Below are positions 35,311 to 44,875 of a DNA stretch of 64,000 bases, in pieces. The notes beneath the pieces are model-generated. The model made no database searches. It was not told the origin of the DNA and was given only the letters and a program-made list of their open reading frames with translations. The translations under genes were made by a program, and so were the position numbers. Numbering within the stretch: position 1 is the first letter of the stretch; the number at the start of each line of letters is the position of its first letter. Source of the stretch: Micromonospora qiuiae (GTDB lineage: Bacteria > Actinomycetota > Actinomycetes > Mycobacteriales > Micromonosporaceae); the NCBI RefSeq assembly GCF_016863555.1, contig NZ_BOPC01000017.1, positions 62,001 to 126,000 of the forward strand. The letters are read 5' to 3'.

Positions 35311-35805
35311 ATGGCAGCGAACCCGTCGTTCGACATCGTGAGCAAGGCCGACCGCCAGGAGGTCGACAACGCCCTCCGCCAGGCGGAGAAGGAGCTCGCG
35401 ACGCGCTTCGACTTCCGGGGCACTGGTGCGGAGATTTCCTGGTCGGGCGAGGAGGCGATCAGCCTCCAGGCCGAGACGGAGGAGCGCGTGCGAGCCGCGC
35501 TGGAGGTGTTCAAGGAGAAGCTGATCAAGCGGAACATCTCGCTGAAGTCGCTGGACGCCGGTGACCCTCGGCCGTCGGGCAAGATTTTCAAGATCGACGC
35601 CAAGGTGGTGCAGGGCATCGACCAGGAGAAGGCCAAGGCGATCAGCAAGAAGATCCGCGACGAGGGCCCGAAGGGCGTCCAGGCCCAGATCCAGGGCGAC
35701 CAGCTGCGCGTGACCGGCAAGAAGAAGGACGACCTCCAGGCCGTCATCGCGCTGCTCAAGGCGGAGGACTTCGGCGTCGCCCTCCAGTTCACCAACTACA
35801 GGTAG
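35311..35805 (+). CDS. yajQ: YajQ-family nucleotide-binding protein
   Basis: A 164-residue UPF0234/YajQ protein. [20 protein letters not shown], the TRFDFRGT segment near 33 and [15 protein letters not shown] near the C-terminus are typical. Family members bind nucleotides, and some bind cyclic-di-GMP and act as regulators; the physiological role in actinobacteria is unsettled. The ATG at 35311 is preferred to one two codons earlier because AGGAG is seven bases before it. It is a single gene, convergent with the small membrane gene at 36382. Confidence 0.95.
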   Translation: MAANPSFDIVSKADRQEVDNALRQAEKELATRFDFRGTGAEISWSGEEAISLQAETEERVRAALEVFKEKLIKRNISLKSLDAGDPRPSGKIFKIDAKVVQGIDQEKAKAISKKIRDEGPKGVQAQIQGDQLRVTGKKKDDLQAVIALLKAEDFGVALQFTNYR

Positions 35806-35834
35806 GGCCAGCTAGACGAGTTGAACGAGTAACA

Positions 35835-36224
35835 GCGACCGGCAATAGGTCGTGGTGGCGAGATTCAGGCGTGGTGGCCGCTGCGCTGGGGATGCGGAGG
35901 CACGGGTTGCGGCATCTCGGGGTTTGCCGGTGTCCAGGGCGGGCACGGATTGCGGCATGTCGGCGTATCCCGGCCTTTGGCTGGCACGGGTTGCGGGGTG
36001 TTGGGGTTTCCGGGCCGGTTGAGACCGCGAGTTGCGGTATCCCGTGACAGGCGCCGCGAGTTGCGGTATCCCGTGACAGGGGCCGCGACTTGCGGTGCCC
36101 CGTGACAAAGGCCGCGACCTGCGGTGTCCGGTGCGGCGGTGCCGGTCGCGAACGTGCTTTCATTGTCCGGCGGCCTGACGTGCCAGGGCCCCGATCCCGC
36201 CGCTACCGTCCTATTGCCGGTCGC
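35835..36224. repeat. 390-bp block bounded by a 15-bp inverted repeat (MITE-like)
   Basis: GCGACCGGCAATAGG at 35835-35849 is exactly inverted as CCTATTGCCGGTCGC at 36210-36224, with a nearby imperfect ACGAG match on the outer sides. The interior has no supportable gene and is filled with phased repeats. Terminal inverted repeats and small size recall a miniature transposable element, but no target-site duplication is evident. It lies in the yajQ 3' intergenic region. Confidence 0.5.
35899..36129. repeat. Seven phased copies of a TTGCGG-centred repeat
   Basis: The core (T/C)TGCGG occurs at 35907, 35950, 35991, 36032, 36061, 36090 and 36119, that is at spacings of 43, 41, 41, 29, 29 and 29. 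The last four units share GACCGCGAGTTGCGGTATCC, with the next bases CGTGACAGG mostly kept. The first three share CACGGGTTGCGGCATCTCGG. Unit lengths are not multiples of three, so the array is not a coding repeat. Confidence 0.75.
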
Positions 36225-36273
36225 TCGTGCTCGGCTGGTGCACCCTGCGACCGCCGCCAGCTCGCCGACGAAC

Positions 36274-36313
36274 TGGTTCGGCGTCGACGTGGAATCTTGT
36301 CGACGCCGAACCA
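36274..36313. terminator. Long perfect hairpin in the yajQ 3' region
   Basis: TGGTTCGGCGTCGAC (36274-36288) and its exact complement (36299-36313) are separated by 10 bases; outside, GCTCGCC repeats again in inverted form at lower match. There is no T run on either strand. As it lies between convergent genes it may be a bidirectional terminator. It contains two GTCGAC sites. Confidence 0.5.
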
Positions 36314-36381
36314 ACCGATGGCGAGCCTGCCGCTGGCAACTGCCCTTCGGGCAGTACGCCGAGCAGTGGTTGCGCCCCTGA

Positions 36382-36477
36382 TCAGCGCCCGAAGATCAGC
36401 AGGAGCACCACGGTCACGATCGCGCTGATCAGGATCGAGGCCAGGCAGCCCAGCCGGTTCGAGAAGAAGAGGAACAC
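36382..36477 (-). CDS. Small single-span membrane protein
   Basis: A GTG start gives a 31-residue peptide, VFLFFSNRLGCLASILISAI followed by VTVVLLLIFGR: a short polar start with SNRLGC and one membrane helix. Peptides with this SNR(L/M)GC pattern recur in actinobacteria as unannotated small genes, to my knowledge without assigned function. A GGGTGGG lies about 13 bases upstream, a weak SD. A longer reading overlapping the MFS gene by about 100 bases is open but less likely. It follows the MFS gene by 28 bases. Confidence 0.5.
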   Translation of the reverse strand: MFLFFSNRLGCLASILISAIVTVVLLLIFGR

Positions 36478-36505
36478 CGTGCCGGTATACCCACCCGGCG
36501 CGCGG

Positions 36506-37768
36506 TCAGACCGGGGTCGGGGCTTCGACGCGTACCTTGGTGGCGGCTTCCGCGCGGGCGATGGGGCCGGCGGGTAGGGCAGCGACCCCGGCCCCGACGG
36601 CGACCGCCGCACCAGCGAAGAGGAAGGCCCAGGGCACTCCGCCGCCGTGGTCGATGATCAGCCCGGCGGTCGCTCCGCCGGCGGCGCTGGCGCCGACCGA
36701 CATGGTCACCACCCAGGTGTACGCCTCGTTCAGCATGCCGGCCGGCGAGATCCGCCCGACCAGGGTGTTCTCCAGGGTGAGTGCCGGGGCGATGGTGGCC
36801 CCGCCGATGATCAGCGCGACGCCGAGCGCGGCTGGCGTGGGCATCAGGGCGAAGACGGCGAAGCTGCCCGCGAGCCCGGCGAGCAGCCAGGAAAACTGGC
36901 GGGTCATGTTGCTGGCCGGTCGCCGCAGCCCGAACCAGAAGCCGCCGATGGCGCTACCGATCCCCCAGACGGCCAGGAGCAGGCCGGCGAGGCTGTCCGG
37001 GTCGTCGGGGGTGTAGCGGGTGGCGAAGGCCGGCACGGTCACCCCGGCCACCCCGAAGGCGATGCCGAGGCTGGCCACGCAGAGCAGCAGCGCCGGGAAG
37101 CCGGGCACCCGCAGCGGTCCCAACCCGCGCGTGCGGTGCTCGCCGGGGTGCGGCTGCCACCCGCGCATGGCCCGGCCCAGCGCCACCGCCACGGTGCCGA
37201 CCAGGGTCACCACCGCAGCGCCGATCAGCGCCGCGCCGGCGTCGGCAAGCAGGACGAACCCGGCCACGAGCAGGGGCCCGAGCACGAAGACGATCTCGAA
37301 CAGGGTGGTCTCCGCGGCGAGCGCGGTGTTGCGCAGGTGGTACCGACCGGAGGCGACGCTGGTGAGGTCGTTCCAGGCGCCCCGGATCGCGGCGGTCATC
37401 GGAGGGTACGACCCGCCGGCCAGCGCGGCGGCCAACAGGACCACGGCGAAGGGTGCGGTGTCGGAGCGCGCCGACCAGAGCAGCCCGACCAGGGCCAGCG
37501 GGTGGGCGACCGCGGTGGCGAGCAGCACCGGGGTGGGACCGATCCGGTCGGCGATCCGGCCGGCCACCGGGCTGAGCGCGGCTCCGGAAAGGGCGTAGGC
37601 GCCACCGGCCAGGGCTGCCAGCGAGTATCGCCCGGTGACCTGTTCCACCACGAGCAGCAGCGCCAGCGGCGTCATGCCGATGCCGAGCCGGCCGATGATG
37701 CCGGTCACCAGCAGCATCGGAGCGCCCGGGAGCTGCCAGACGGCCAGATACTGGCGCAGCCCAGCCAC
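36506..37768 (-). CDS. MFS exporter
   Basis: A 420-residue major facilitator protein with 12 predicted spans. The GTG at 37768 (VAGLRQYLAVWQLPGAPMLL) has GGAGG five bases upstream; an earlier in-frame start lacks one. The loop-2/3 motif is GRIADRIGPTPVLL, as in drug-efflux relatives. The substrate is unknown. It may be cotranscribed with the small membrane peptide downstream. Confidence 0.9.
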   Translation of the reverse strand: MAGLRQYLAVWQLPGAPMLLVTGIIGRLGIGMTPLALLLVVEQVTGRYSLAALAGGAYALSGAALSPVAGRIADRIGPTPVLLATAVAHPLALVGLLWSARSDTAPFAVVLLAAALAGGSYPPMTAAIRGAWNDLTSVASGRYHLRNTALAAETTLFEIVFVLGPLLVAGFVLLADAGAALIGAAVVTLVGTVAVALGRAMRGWQPHPGEHRTRGLGPLRVPGFPALLLCVASLGIAFGVAGVTVPAFATRYTPDDPDSLAGLLLAVWGIGSAIGGFWFGLRRPASNMTRQFSWLLAGLAGSFAVFALMPTPAALGVALIIGGATIAPALTLENTLVGRISPAGMLNEAYTWVVTMSVGASAAGGATAGLIIDHGGGVPWAFLFAGAAVAVGAGVAALPAGPIARAEAATKVRVEAPTPV

Positions 37769-37877
37769 GGTGACCTCCAGGGATGTAATGGGTGAGAGCG
37801 GTTTGAACCCTAACGCCCCGGCCACTGGGCGCAACCGGGTTCAAGGTGTGCCGAAGGCAACTTCGCGGCACACGGCA

Positions 37878-37910
37878 CCGCCCGCGCCGAGGCGAAGTCG
37901 GCGCGGGCGG
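37878..37910 (-). terminator. htpX terminator
   Basis: A perfect 13-bp inverted repeat (37878-37890 and 37898-37910, CCGCCCGCGCCGA and its complement) with a seven-base loop lies 18 bases after the htpX stop. Confidence 0.7.
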
Positions 37911-37928
37911 CGGATGTGGTTGACCGGA

Positions 37929-38798
37929 TCAGCGCTGGTAGCGGACCGGGCCGGTCTGGCGGGCCATCTGCTCCAGCCGGGCCACGCGCTGCTCCATGGG
38001 CGGGTGGGTGGCGAAGAGCGCGGCCACGCCGCCGCCCTTGAACGGGTTGGCGATCATGAGGTGCGCGGTGCTGGTGAGCTGGCCCTCGGCCGGCAGCGGC
38101 CGACGCTGGGCCCCCATGTGGATCTTCCGCAGGGCGCTGGCCAGGGCCAGCGGGTCACGGGTCAGTTCGGCGCCCGAGGCGTCCGCCTGGAACTCCCGGC
38201 TCCGGCTGATCGCCAGCTGGATCACGGACGCGGCGATCGGGCCCAGGATGATGGTGAGCAGCAGCACGACCGGGTTCGGGCCGTCCTCGTCGCCGCCTAG
38301 CGGGATGAACAGGGCGAGGTTCGCCAGCATGGTGATGATGCCGGCCAGACCGGCCGCCACGCTGGAAATGAGGATGTCCCGGTTGTAGACGTGTGACAGC
38401 TCGTGCCCGATGACGCCCCGCAGCTCGCGGTAGTCGAGGATCTCGACGATGCCCTGCGTCACGCAGACCGCGGCGTTCTGCGGGTTGCGCCCGGTGGCGA
38501 ACGCGTTGGGCTGGTCGGTCGGGCTGACGTAGAGGCGGGGCATCGGCTGCCGGGCCTCGGCGGCCAGTTCCCGCACCATGTGGTACAGCTCGGGGAACTG
38601 CGCCTCGCTGACCGGTTGCGCCCGCATCGCGCGCAGTGCCAGTTTGTCGGAGTAGAAGTAGGTGACGCCGTTCATCACCAGCGACACGAGTACGGCGATG
38701 ACCAGTCCGCCACTGCCACCGAACCAGTAGCCCACCGCCAGGATCAACGAGGTGAGCAGGCCGAGCAGTGCGGCGGTCTTGAGACGGTTGTGGTGCAC
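37929..38798 (-). CDS. htpX: Membrane zinc metalloprotease HtpX (M48 family)
   Basis: A 289-residue membrane protease that clears misfolded membrane proteins. Two N-terminal spans (about 9-28 and 30-48), the zinc motif [11 protein letters not shown] with HELSH at about 132-136, two more spans, and the third zinc ligand in [11 protein letters not shown] near 202 are all seen. The GTG at 38798 has GAAGGAG five bases upstream. It is monocistronic. Confidence 0.95.
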   Translation of the reverse strand: MHHNRLKTAALLGLLTSLILAVGYWFGGSGGLVIAVLVSLVMNGVTYFYSDKLALRAMRAQPVSEAQFPELYHMVRELAAEARQPMPRLYVSPTDQPNAFATGRNPQNAAVCVTQGIVEILDYRELRGVIGHELSHVYNRDILISSVAAGLAGIITMLANLALFIPLGGDEDGPNPVVLLLTIILGPIAASVIQLAISRSREFQADASGAELTRDPLALASALRKIHMGAQRRPLPAEGQLTSTAHLMIANPFKGGGVAALFATHPPMEQRVARLEQMARQTGPVRYQR

Positions 38799-38905
38799 GA
38801 TCACTCCTTCGGTGCACGGATGCCAGGATCCGCTGACCGGTACAACAACACCGGTACCCCTCAACCATCCGTCCAATGACTGAGAGTTACCTGAGTGACA
38901 GTCGC

Positions 38906-40369
38906 TCAACTTCCGGCGAGATCGAGCACCAACTGCGGCGCGAAGCCGACGATCACGGCCAGCACGGTTGCCACCGCCAGCGCCCCGGCCACCGCGCGGG
39001 CCGGCCGGGCGAGGGGGGCCACGCCGTCGTCGGCCGGGGCGTACAGCAGCGCGGCGAACCGGAGGTAGTAGGCCAGACCGATGACCGCGTTCACCGCCAC
39101 CACCAGGGCCAGCCAGCCGGCGCCGCCGTCGAGCAACGACCGCACCACCGTCACCTTGGCGAAGAGTCCAGCCAGGGCGGGTGGCAGGCCGGCCAGCCCG
39201 ATCAGCGCGAACGCGAGGGCGGCACCGACCCACGGATGCCGGCGGGCAGCGCCCCGCAGCTCCTCCAGTCGGCCGCCGTCCGCGTTCGCCGGGCGCAGGG
39301 CCACCACGCCCGCGAAGGCCGCCAACTCCAGCAGCACGAAGAAGACGGCGTACGCCAGGGCGGCAGCGTACGCGCCGGTGCGGGCGTCGGCGTCGGCCAG
39401 CGCCAGGGCACCGAGCGGGGCGAGAATGTAGCCGGCCTGGGCCACCGAGGACCAGGCCAGCAACCGCACGGTACGCCGCTGGCGCAGCGCCACCAGGTTG
39501 CCCACGGTCATGGTCAGCGCGGCGACCAGCGCCAGCACCGGCCCGGTCACGCCCTGCGGCAGCGCGAACTGCACGACGGCCAGCAGGGCGACCACGCCGC
39601 CGAGCTTCGACGCGGTCGACAGGTACGCGGCCACCGGCAGCGGTGCCCCGTCGTACGTGGCCGGGGCCCAGGCGTGGAACGGCACCGCCGCCACCTTGAA
39701 CGCCAGCCCCGCCACCAGCACCGTCACCGCGACCCCGGTCAGCGGCAGGTCGAGCAGCTCCGGGCGGTCGGCCAGCGTCACGCCCAGCCGCTCCAGGTGC
39801 AGCCCACCGGTGACCGCGTACAGCAGCGCGGCACCGAGCAGGGCCAGCGCGGTGGCCACCACGCTCACCACGAAGAAGGTCATCGCCGCCTCGGCGCTGG
39901 TTGGACTGCCCCGGCGCAGCCCGACCAGGATGTACAGCGGCAGGGTGAGGGTCTCCACCGCCACGATCAGGGTGATCAGGTCACCGGCCGCGCCGAGCAC
40001 CACGCCGCCGGTCATCGAGCAGGCGAGCAGGAAACAGAACTCCCCCACCGGGGTTCCGCCGGCCCGCAGCAGCGGCCCGGACAACGCCAGCACCCCGAGG
40101 GCCAGCAGCGCCACCAGCGCGGCGACCAGCGCCGCCCGGCCACCGAAGACGTACGAGCAGTCGGGGCCGACGCAGAAGGTGCGGCGTTCGTCACCGGCCC
40201 CGACGGCCGCCGCCCCGACCGCGGTGGCAACCGCACCGGTGGCCGCCGTGGCCACGGTGGCCGCCGGCCGGGCCAGCAGCAGGTCGACCAGGAGCGCCAA
40301 CACTGCCGTTCCGGCGGCCAGGTACGCCGGCAGCAGCGCCACGCTGTCGACGCTCTGCGCCATGCTCAC
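38906..40369 (-). CDS. nuoN: NADH-quinone oxidoreductase subunit N
   Basis: An antiporter-like proton-pumping subunit of complex I (487 residues) with about 14 spans. The family motif around [20 protein letters not shown] near residue 235 contains the lysine and histidine on the proton path. GTG at 40369 with GGAGG five bases upstream is preferred; an ATG two codons later is possible. It is the last gene of the I-J-K-L-M-N run. Confidence 0.95.
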   Translation of the reverse strand: MSMAQSVDSVALLPAYLAAGTAVLALLVDLLLARPAATVATAATGAVATAVGAAAVGAGDERRTFCVGPDCSYVFGGRAALVAALVALLALGVLALSGPLLRAGGTPVGEFCFLLACSMTGGVVLGAAGDLITLIVAVETLTLPLYILVGLRRGSPTSAEAAMTFFVVSVVATALALLGAALLYAVTGGLHLERLGVTLADRPELLDLPLTGVAVTVLVAGLAFKVAAVPFHAWAPATYDGAPLPVAAYLSTASKLGGVVALLAVVQFALPQGVTGPVLALVAALTMTVGNLVALRQRRTVRLLAWSSVAQAGYILAPLGALALADADARTGAYAAALAYAVFFVLLELAAFAGVVALRPANADGGRLEELRGAARRHPWVGAALAFALIGLAGLPPALAGLFAKVTVVRSLLDGGAGWLALVVAVNAVIGLAYYLRFAALLYAPADDGVAPLARPARAVAGALAVATVLAVIVGFAPQLVLDLAGS

Positions 40370-40394
40370 GCCCACCTCCGGTCGACCGTCCCCG

Positions 40395-41924
40395 TCATCG
40401 CAGCACCTCCACTAAGGCGTGCACCGGCGCCTCGGCGACGCCGAGCACCAGGGTCGGTGCCAGCCCGACGGCCAGCGCGAGCAGCACCAGTGGCGTCCAG
40501 GCGGCCAGTTCGGCGCCGGCCAGCCCCGGCCGCAGCCCGACGAGCACTCGGCTCGGCCGGCCGTGGGTCACCCGGCGCAGCAGCCGGAGCAGGTACGCCG
40601 CCGTCAGCGCCCCGCCGAACGCGGCCAGCACCGCCAGGGTGATCCAGAACGGGCCGCCCGACTCGACGGCGGCCACCACGGCGAACGCCTCACCCCAGAA
40701 GCCGGCCAGCCCGGGCAGGGCCAGCGAGGCGATCGCCGCAAAGGCGAGCAGCCCGGACAGCCGGGGCGCGGTCTCCCGCAGCCCGGACAGTTCGCCGAGC
40801 TCGCCGGTGTGGGTCCGGTCCTTGATCGCACCGGCCAGGAAGAAGAGCAGGCCGGTGATGATGCCGTGGGCGACGTTGCCGATCAGCGCCGCCTGGATGC
40901 CGGTGGCGGTCAGCGTGGCGATCCCGAGCAGCACGAAGCCCATGTGCCCCACGCTGGAGTACGCGATGAGCCGCTTCAACTCGGTCTGCGCCAGGCAGAC
41001 CAACGAGCCGATCAGGATGGCCGCGACGGCGAGCACCCCGAGCACCGGTGCCGCCCAGCGGGCACCGGAGGGGGCCACCCCGACGGCGACCCGGATCAGG
41101 CCGTACGTGCCCATCTTGAGCAGCACCCCGGCGAGCAGCACGCTGCCGACGGTGGGGGCCTGGGTGTGTGCGTCCGGCAGCCAGGAGTGCAGCGGCCAGA
41201 GCGGGCTCTTCACCGCGAAGGCGAGCGCGAGCAGCACGAACGCGGCGAGCTGGGTGTGTCGGGACAGCTGCGAACCGCCGGTCAGCGCGACGATGTCGGC
41301 GGTGCCGGCAGCGGCCACCACGACGTAGACCCCGACCAGCAGCAGCACCGAGCCGAACAGGGTGTAGAGGGCGAACTTGCGCCCCGCCCGGCGGCGCGCC
41401 TCGACCGCCGCCGCGTCGGTGCCGTCGCCGCCCCAGCCGACGATGATCGCGTACATCGGCAGCAGGACGACCTCGAAGAAGAGGAAGAACAGCACCAGGT
41501 CCAGGGCGAGGAAGGTGCCCAGGATGCCCACCTCGACCACCAGCAGCAACGCCACGAGGGCCCGCCCGCTGCCACCGGCCGGCACCCGCCACAGGCTGTA
41601 GCCGCAGCAGAGCAGCGTGAGCAGGGCGGTCAGCACCACCAGGGGCCAGGAGATGCCGTCCACCCCGAGGTGGAAGCGCAGGTCCAGCCCCGGCACCCAG
41701 GGCAGGTCGAGCGAGTGCCAGGGGCGTACAGCCGGTGGGGTCGGCCCGTAGACCGACCAGCCGCCCCGGTTGGCGAACAGCGCGAGTGCCGCGACCAGGG
41801 TCAGCGCGGCGGCGACCGTGCCGACCACCCGTGCGGCCCGGTCGCGCGGAACGGCCGCCACCGCCAGGGCACCGAGGGCCGGCACCGCGAGCACCGCGAC
41901 CAGCAGGAACTGCCCGAGACTCAT
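40395..41924 (-). CDS. nuoM: NADH-quinone oxidoreductase subunit M
   Basis: An antiporter-like subunit (509 residues) with about 14 spans. Residues AFAVKSPLWPLHSWLPDAHT near 235 are the NuoM signature including the conserved Lys. GGAGGGG lies before the ATG. It is separated from nuoL by 40 bases and from nuoN by 25. Confidence 0.96.
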   Translation of the reverse strand: MSLGQFLLVAVLAVPALGALAVAAVPRDRAARVVGTVAAALTLVAALALFANRGGWSVYGPTPPAVRPWHSLDLPWVPGLDLRFHLGVDGISWPLVVLTALLTLLCCGYSLWRVPAGGSGRALVALLLVVEVGILGTFLALDLVLFFLFFEVVLLPMYAIIVGWGGDGTDAAAVEARRRAGRKFALYTLFGSVLLLVGVYVVVAAAGTADIVALTGGSQLSRHTQLAAFVLLALAFAVKSPLWPLHSWLPDAHTQAPTVGSVLLAGVLLKMGTYGLIRVAVGVAPSGARWAAPVLGVLAVAAILIGSLVCLAQTELKRLIAYSSVGHMGFVLLGIATLTATGIQAALIGNVAHGIITGLLFFLAGAIKDRTHTGELGELSGLRETAPRLSGLLAFAAIASLALPGLAGFWGEAFAVVAAVESGGPFWITLAVLAAFGGALTAAYLLRLLRRVTHGRPSRVLVGLRPGLAGAELAAWTPLVLLALAVGLAPTLVLGVAEAPVHALVEVLR

Positions 41925-41964
41925 GCCGCCCCTCCGGTACTGCGCGCTGCCGGTTCGCCGAGGC

Positions 41965-43947
41965 TCATGAGGTGGCTCCGATCAGTGCCGTGGCCAGCCC
42001 GATCAGCAGGACGCCGGCGAGCAGCGCGGCGGCGGCGCGGGGCAGCGCCGCCCGATGCAGGGTGCCGAGCCCACCGCCGAGAGCGCGGGCACCTCGCCCG
42101 GTCCCGGTGGCCGCGCCGTCCACGACCCGCTCGTCGACGGCGCGCACGGTCCGGCCGAGCGCCGCCATCGGGCGTACCACCAGAGCGTGCTGGACGTCGT
42201 CGAGGCGGAACGCGCGGGCGAAGACCGGCCGCAGCGGACCCAGCGCGTCCGCCGGATCGGCGGCGGTGTCCCGCCGCCAGCCGGCCCAGGCGAGCCCGAC
42301 CCCGAGCAGCAGCAGCGCCAGAGGCAGCAGCACCAACGGCCCGACGTGCATCAGTCTTGGTGCCCCCGGATCACCGGCCGCGCTCGACAGCAGCCGGTCG
42401 GTGAACCAGGGCCAGAATCCGGCCAGGCCGAGCAGCGCGGCCGGGACGGCGAGCAGCAACACCGGCCAGCGCAGCGGCACCGGCGGGTCGTGCGGCGTGG
42501 CCAGCGGGTCGCGGGCGGCACCGAAGAACGTACGCAGCAGCAGCCGGGTGGCGTACCAGGCGGTGATCGCGACACCGACCAGACCGGTGAGGAACACCAG
42601 CCAGCCGACCCATGCCGGTGCCGGACCGTCGCCGAGCAGGGCGTCCTCGGCGGCGGCGAGCACGCCCTCCTTGCTCCAGAAGCCGGACAGCGGCGGTACG
42701 CCGGCCAGCGCGCCCAGCCCGATCACCGTGCACCAGAAGGTGACCGGCATGCGGTGGCGCAGCCCGCCCATCCGGGACATCAGCGTCGTGCCGACGGCGT
42801 GGATCACCGCACCGGCGGCGAGGAAGAGCAGCGCCTTGAACGCGGCGTGGGTGAGCAGGTGGAACAGCGCGGCGGGCGGAGAGCCGACGGCCAGCGCCCC
42901 GGTCATGTAGCCGATCTGGGAGACCGTGGACCAAGCCAGCACCCGCTTGATGTCGTCCTGCGCGGTGGCGGCGAGCGCGCCGAGCAGCAGGGTCACCGAG
43001 GCCATCACCCCGAGCACCGCCAGCACGGTGGGGGTGGCCGCGAACAGCGGCCACAGCCGGGTGACCGCGTACACGCCGGCGGCCACCATGGTCGCGGCGT
43101 GGATCAACGCGGAGATCGGGGTGGGACCGGCCATCGCGTCGGGCAGCCAGGTGTGCAACGGGAACTGGGCGCTCTTGCCGGCCACCCCGGCGAGCAGCAG
43201 CAGACCGGCGGCGGTGAGCGTGGTGGTGCCGTGGTCGTGGGCGAGCACGTCGGCGATCCGGAAGCTGCCCGCCGAGACGCCGAGCAGCGCGATGCCGAGC
43301 AGGAAGCCGACATCGCCGACCCGGGTCACCAGGAACGCCTTCATCGCCGCCGCCGGGGCCTCCGGCAGTCGCCGGTCGTGGGCGATCAGCAGGTACGAGC
43401 AGATCCCCATCACCTCCCAACCGACCAGCAGCATGATCAGGTCCCCGGAGACCACCACCAGCAGCATGGCGGCGGTGAAGAGGCTGACCTGTGCCGCGTA
43501 CGGCGGGTAGCGGTGGTCGACGTCCACGTCGTCGTGCGGGCCGCGCTTGAGGTAACCGATGGAGTAGACCTGCACGGCCAACGCGACCGCCGCGACCGCG
43601 ACCGCGACCAGCGCGGCGGCGCCGTCGAGGCGTACCCCGAGGGTGACGGTGAGCCCGCCGAACCGAATCCAGGTGGTCGACGCCTCCGCCGGACCGTCCA
43701 GGGTCACCAGCAGGGCCACCGCCAGGGCGAGGGCACCGGCCGCGCCGGCCACTCCGAGACCGATGGCGACACGACGGGCGACACTCTCCTGCTCGATGGC
43801 GGCGGTCTGATCGGTGACGGCGGCCTGGCCGGTGGTAGCGGCCTGATCTGTGGCGGAGCGGCGCGGCGCGAGCGGCAGCAGCAGGCCGACCAGGCCGGCG
43901 GCCAGCGGTACGGCCGGCAGCAGCGCACCCAGCAGCGCAGTGCTCAC
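41965..43947 (-). CDS. nuoL: NADH-quinone oxidoreductase subunit L
   Basis: An antiporter-like subunit (660 residues) with about 15-16 spans and the long lateral helix near the C-terminus. The signature AGKSAQFPLHTWLPDAMAGP is near 255. A short low-complexity stretch (TDQAATTGQAAVTDQTAAIE, about 33-52) lies just after the first span, which I do not know from other NuoL proteins. It starts at GTG with GGAGGGG upstream and overlaps the nuoK stop. Confidence 0.96.
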   Translation of the reverse strand: MSTALLGALLPAVPLAAGLVGLLLPLAPRRSATDQAATTGQAAVTDQTAAIEQESVARRVAIGLGVAGAAGALALAVALLVTLDGPAEASTTWIRFGGLTVTLGVRLDGAAALVAVAVAAVALAVQVYSIGYLKRGPHDDVDVDHRYPPYAAQVSLFTAAMLLVVVSGDLIMLLVGWEVMGICSYLLIAHDRRLPEAPAAAMKAFLVTRVGDVGFLLGIALLGVSAGSFRIADVLAHDHGTTTLTAAGLLLLAGVAGKSAQFPLHTWLPDAMAGPTPISALIHAATMVAAGVYAVTRLWPLFAATPTVLAVLGVMASVTLLLGALAATAQDDIKRVLAWSTVSQIGYMTGALAVGSPPAALFHLLTHAAFKALLFLAAGAVIHAVGTTLMSRMGGLRHRMPVTFWCTVIGLGALAGVPPLSGFWSKEGVLAAAEDALLGDGPAPAWVGWLVFLTGLVGVAITAWYATRLLLRTFFGAARDPLATPHDPPVPLRWPVLLLAVPAALLGLAGFWPWFTDRLLSSAAGDPGAPRLMHVGPLVLLPLALLLLGVGLAWAGWRRDTAADPADALGPLRPVFARAFRLDDVQHALVVRPMAALGRTVRAVDERVVDGAATGTGRGARALGGGLGTLHRAALPRAAAALLAGVLLIGLATALIGATS

Positions 43948-44336
43948 CGCTTCCCCTCCGGTCCGGCCACCTCGGTGGCGGTGACTTCTCCGACGGCCCC
44001 GGCGACCGCCGGGACGGGTTCGTCAGCGCGGCGCTCGGTCAGCGGCACCTCGTCGATGGCGATGCTGGCCCGCATCCGGTAGAGCTGCAGCACGATCGCC
44101 AGCCCGACCCCGACCTCGGCGGCAGCCAAGACGATCACGAAAAGCGCGAAGACCTGGCCGCCGTGCGGCAGCAGCGCCTTCGCCGTGGTGTCGGCGGTGA
44201 CCAGGATCAGGTTCACCGCGTTGAGCATCAGCTCGACGGCCATCAGCACCAGCACCGCGTTGCGTCGGCGCAGCACGCCGTAGACGCCGAGACCGAAGAG
44301 CAGGGCGGCGGTGACGTACGGGATGACCGGTCTCAC
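43944..44336 (-). CDS. nuoK: NADH-quinone oxidoreductase subunit K
   Basis: A three-span subunit (130 residues). The conserved glutamates are present in VLMAVELMLNAVNLILVT and LAAAEVGVGLAIVLQLYR. It carries an extra 30-residue charged tail after the third span, longer than usual (about 100 residues in E. coli). It overlaps nuoJ and nuoL at GTGA junctions. Confidence 0.96.
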   Translation of the reverse strand: MRPVIPYVTAALLFGLGVYGVLRRRNAVLVLMAVELMLNAVNLILVTADTTAKALLPHGGQVFALFVIVLAAAEVGVGLAIVLQLYRMRASIAIDEVPLTERRADEPVPAVAGAVGEVTATEVAGPEGKR

Positions 44337-44875
44337 CGTGCCGGCCTCCGTTCGCCGTCCGAGGTGCCTGTCGCCGGGCTGCGGCCGATGTCGGGGCGGG
44401 ACAGCACGATGGCCCCGACCAGTGCCGCCAGCAGCAGCACCGACAGCAGCTCGAACGGCAGCACCCAGGCACCGAAAACCTGCTCACCGATGCGTTCGGC
44501 GGTGCCCGCCTGCGGCAGTTCCACCCTCGTCCAGCCGTACGCGTCGACCAGCAGCGCCGCCAGGCCCAGGCCGACCCCGCCGCCGATCAGCGTGGCCGGC
44601 CAACCCGGACGGTCCAGGTCGTCCGAGGCGCCGATCGGCGCACGGGTCAGCATCACGGCGAACAGCAGCAGCACCACGACCGCGCCGACGTAGATCAGCA
44701 CCTGCACCCAGGTCACCAGCTCGGCGGTGAGCACGAGATACATGCCGGCCACAGCAACGAGGCAGACCACCAGGTAGAGCCCGGCACGGACCAGATGCCG
44801 CGTCGCCACCACCAGCACGCCCGCGCCGACGGCCACCGCGCCGAGGGCGAGCAGCAGCGCGTCCACGCCGGTCAC
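44333..44875 (-). CDS. nuoJ: NADH-quinone oxidoreductase subunit J
   Basis: A five-span subunit (180 residues) with the motif [20 protein letters not shown] near 57-76 (pi-bulge region of TM3). It ends in a charged tail. It starts at GTG overlapping the nuoI stop. Confidence 0.95.
   Translation of the reverse strand: MTGVDALLLALGAVAVGAGVLVVATRHLVRAGLYLVVCLVAVAGMYLVLTAELVTWVQVLIYVGAVVVLLLFAVMLTRAPIGASDDLDRPGWPATLIGGGVGLGLAALLVDAYGWTRVELPQAGTAERIGEQVFGAWVLPFELLSVLLLAALVGAIVLSRPDIGRSPATGTSDGERRPAR

Noticed and set aside
35899..36129. CRISPR-like array
   Set aside because: Repeats are short and divergent, units of 29 and about 41 bases leave no proper spacers, and there are no cas genes in the window.
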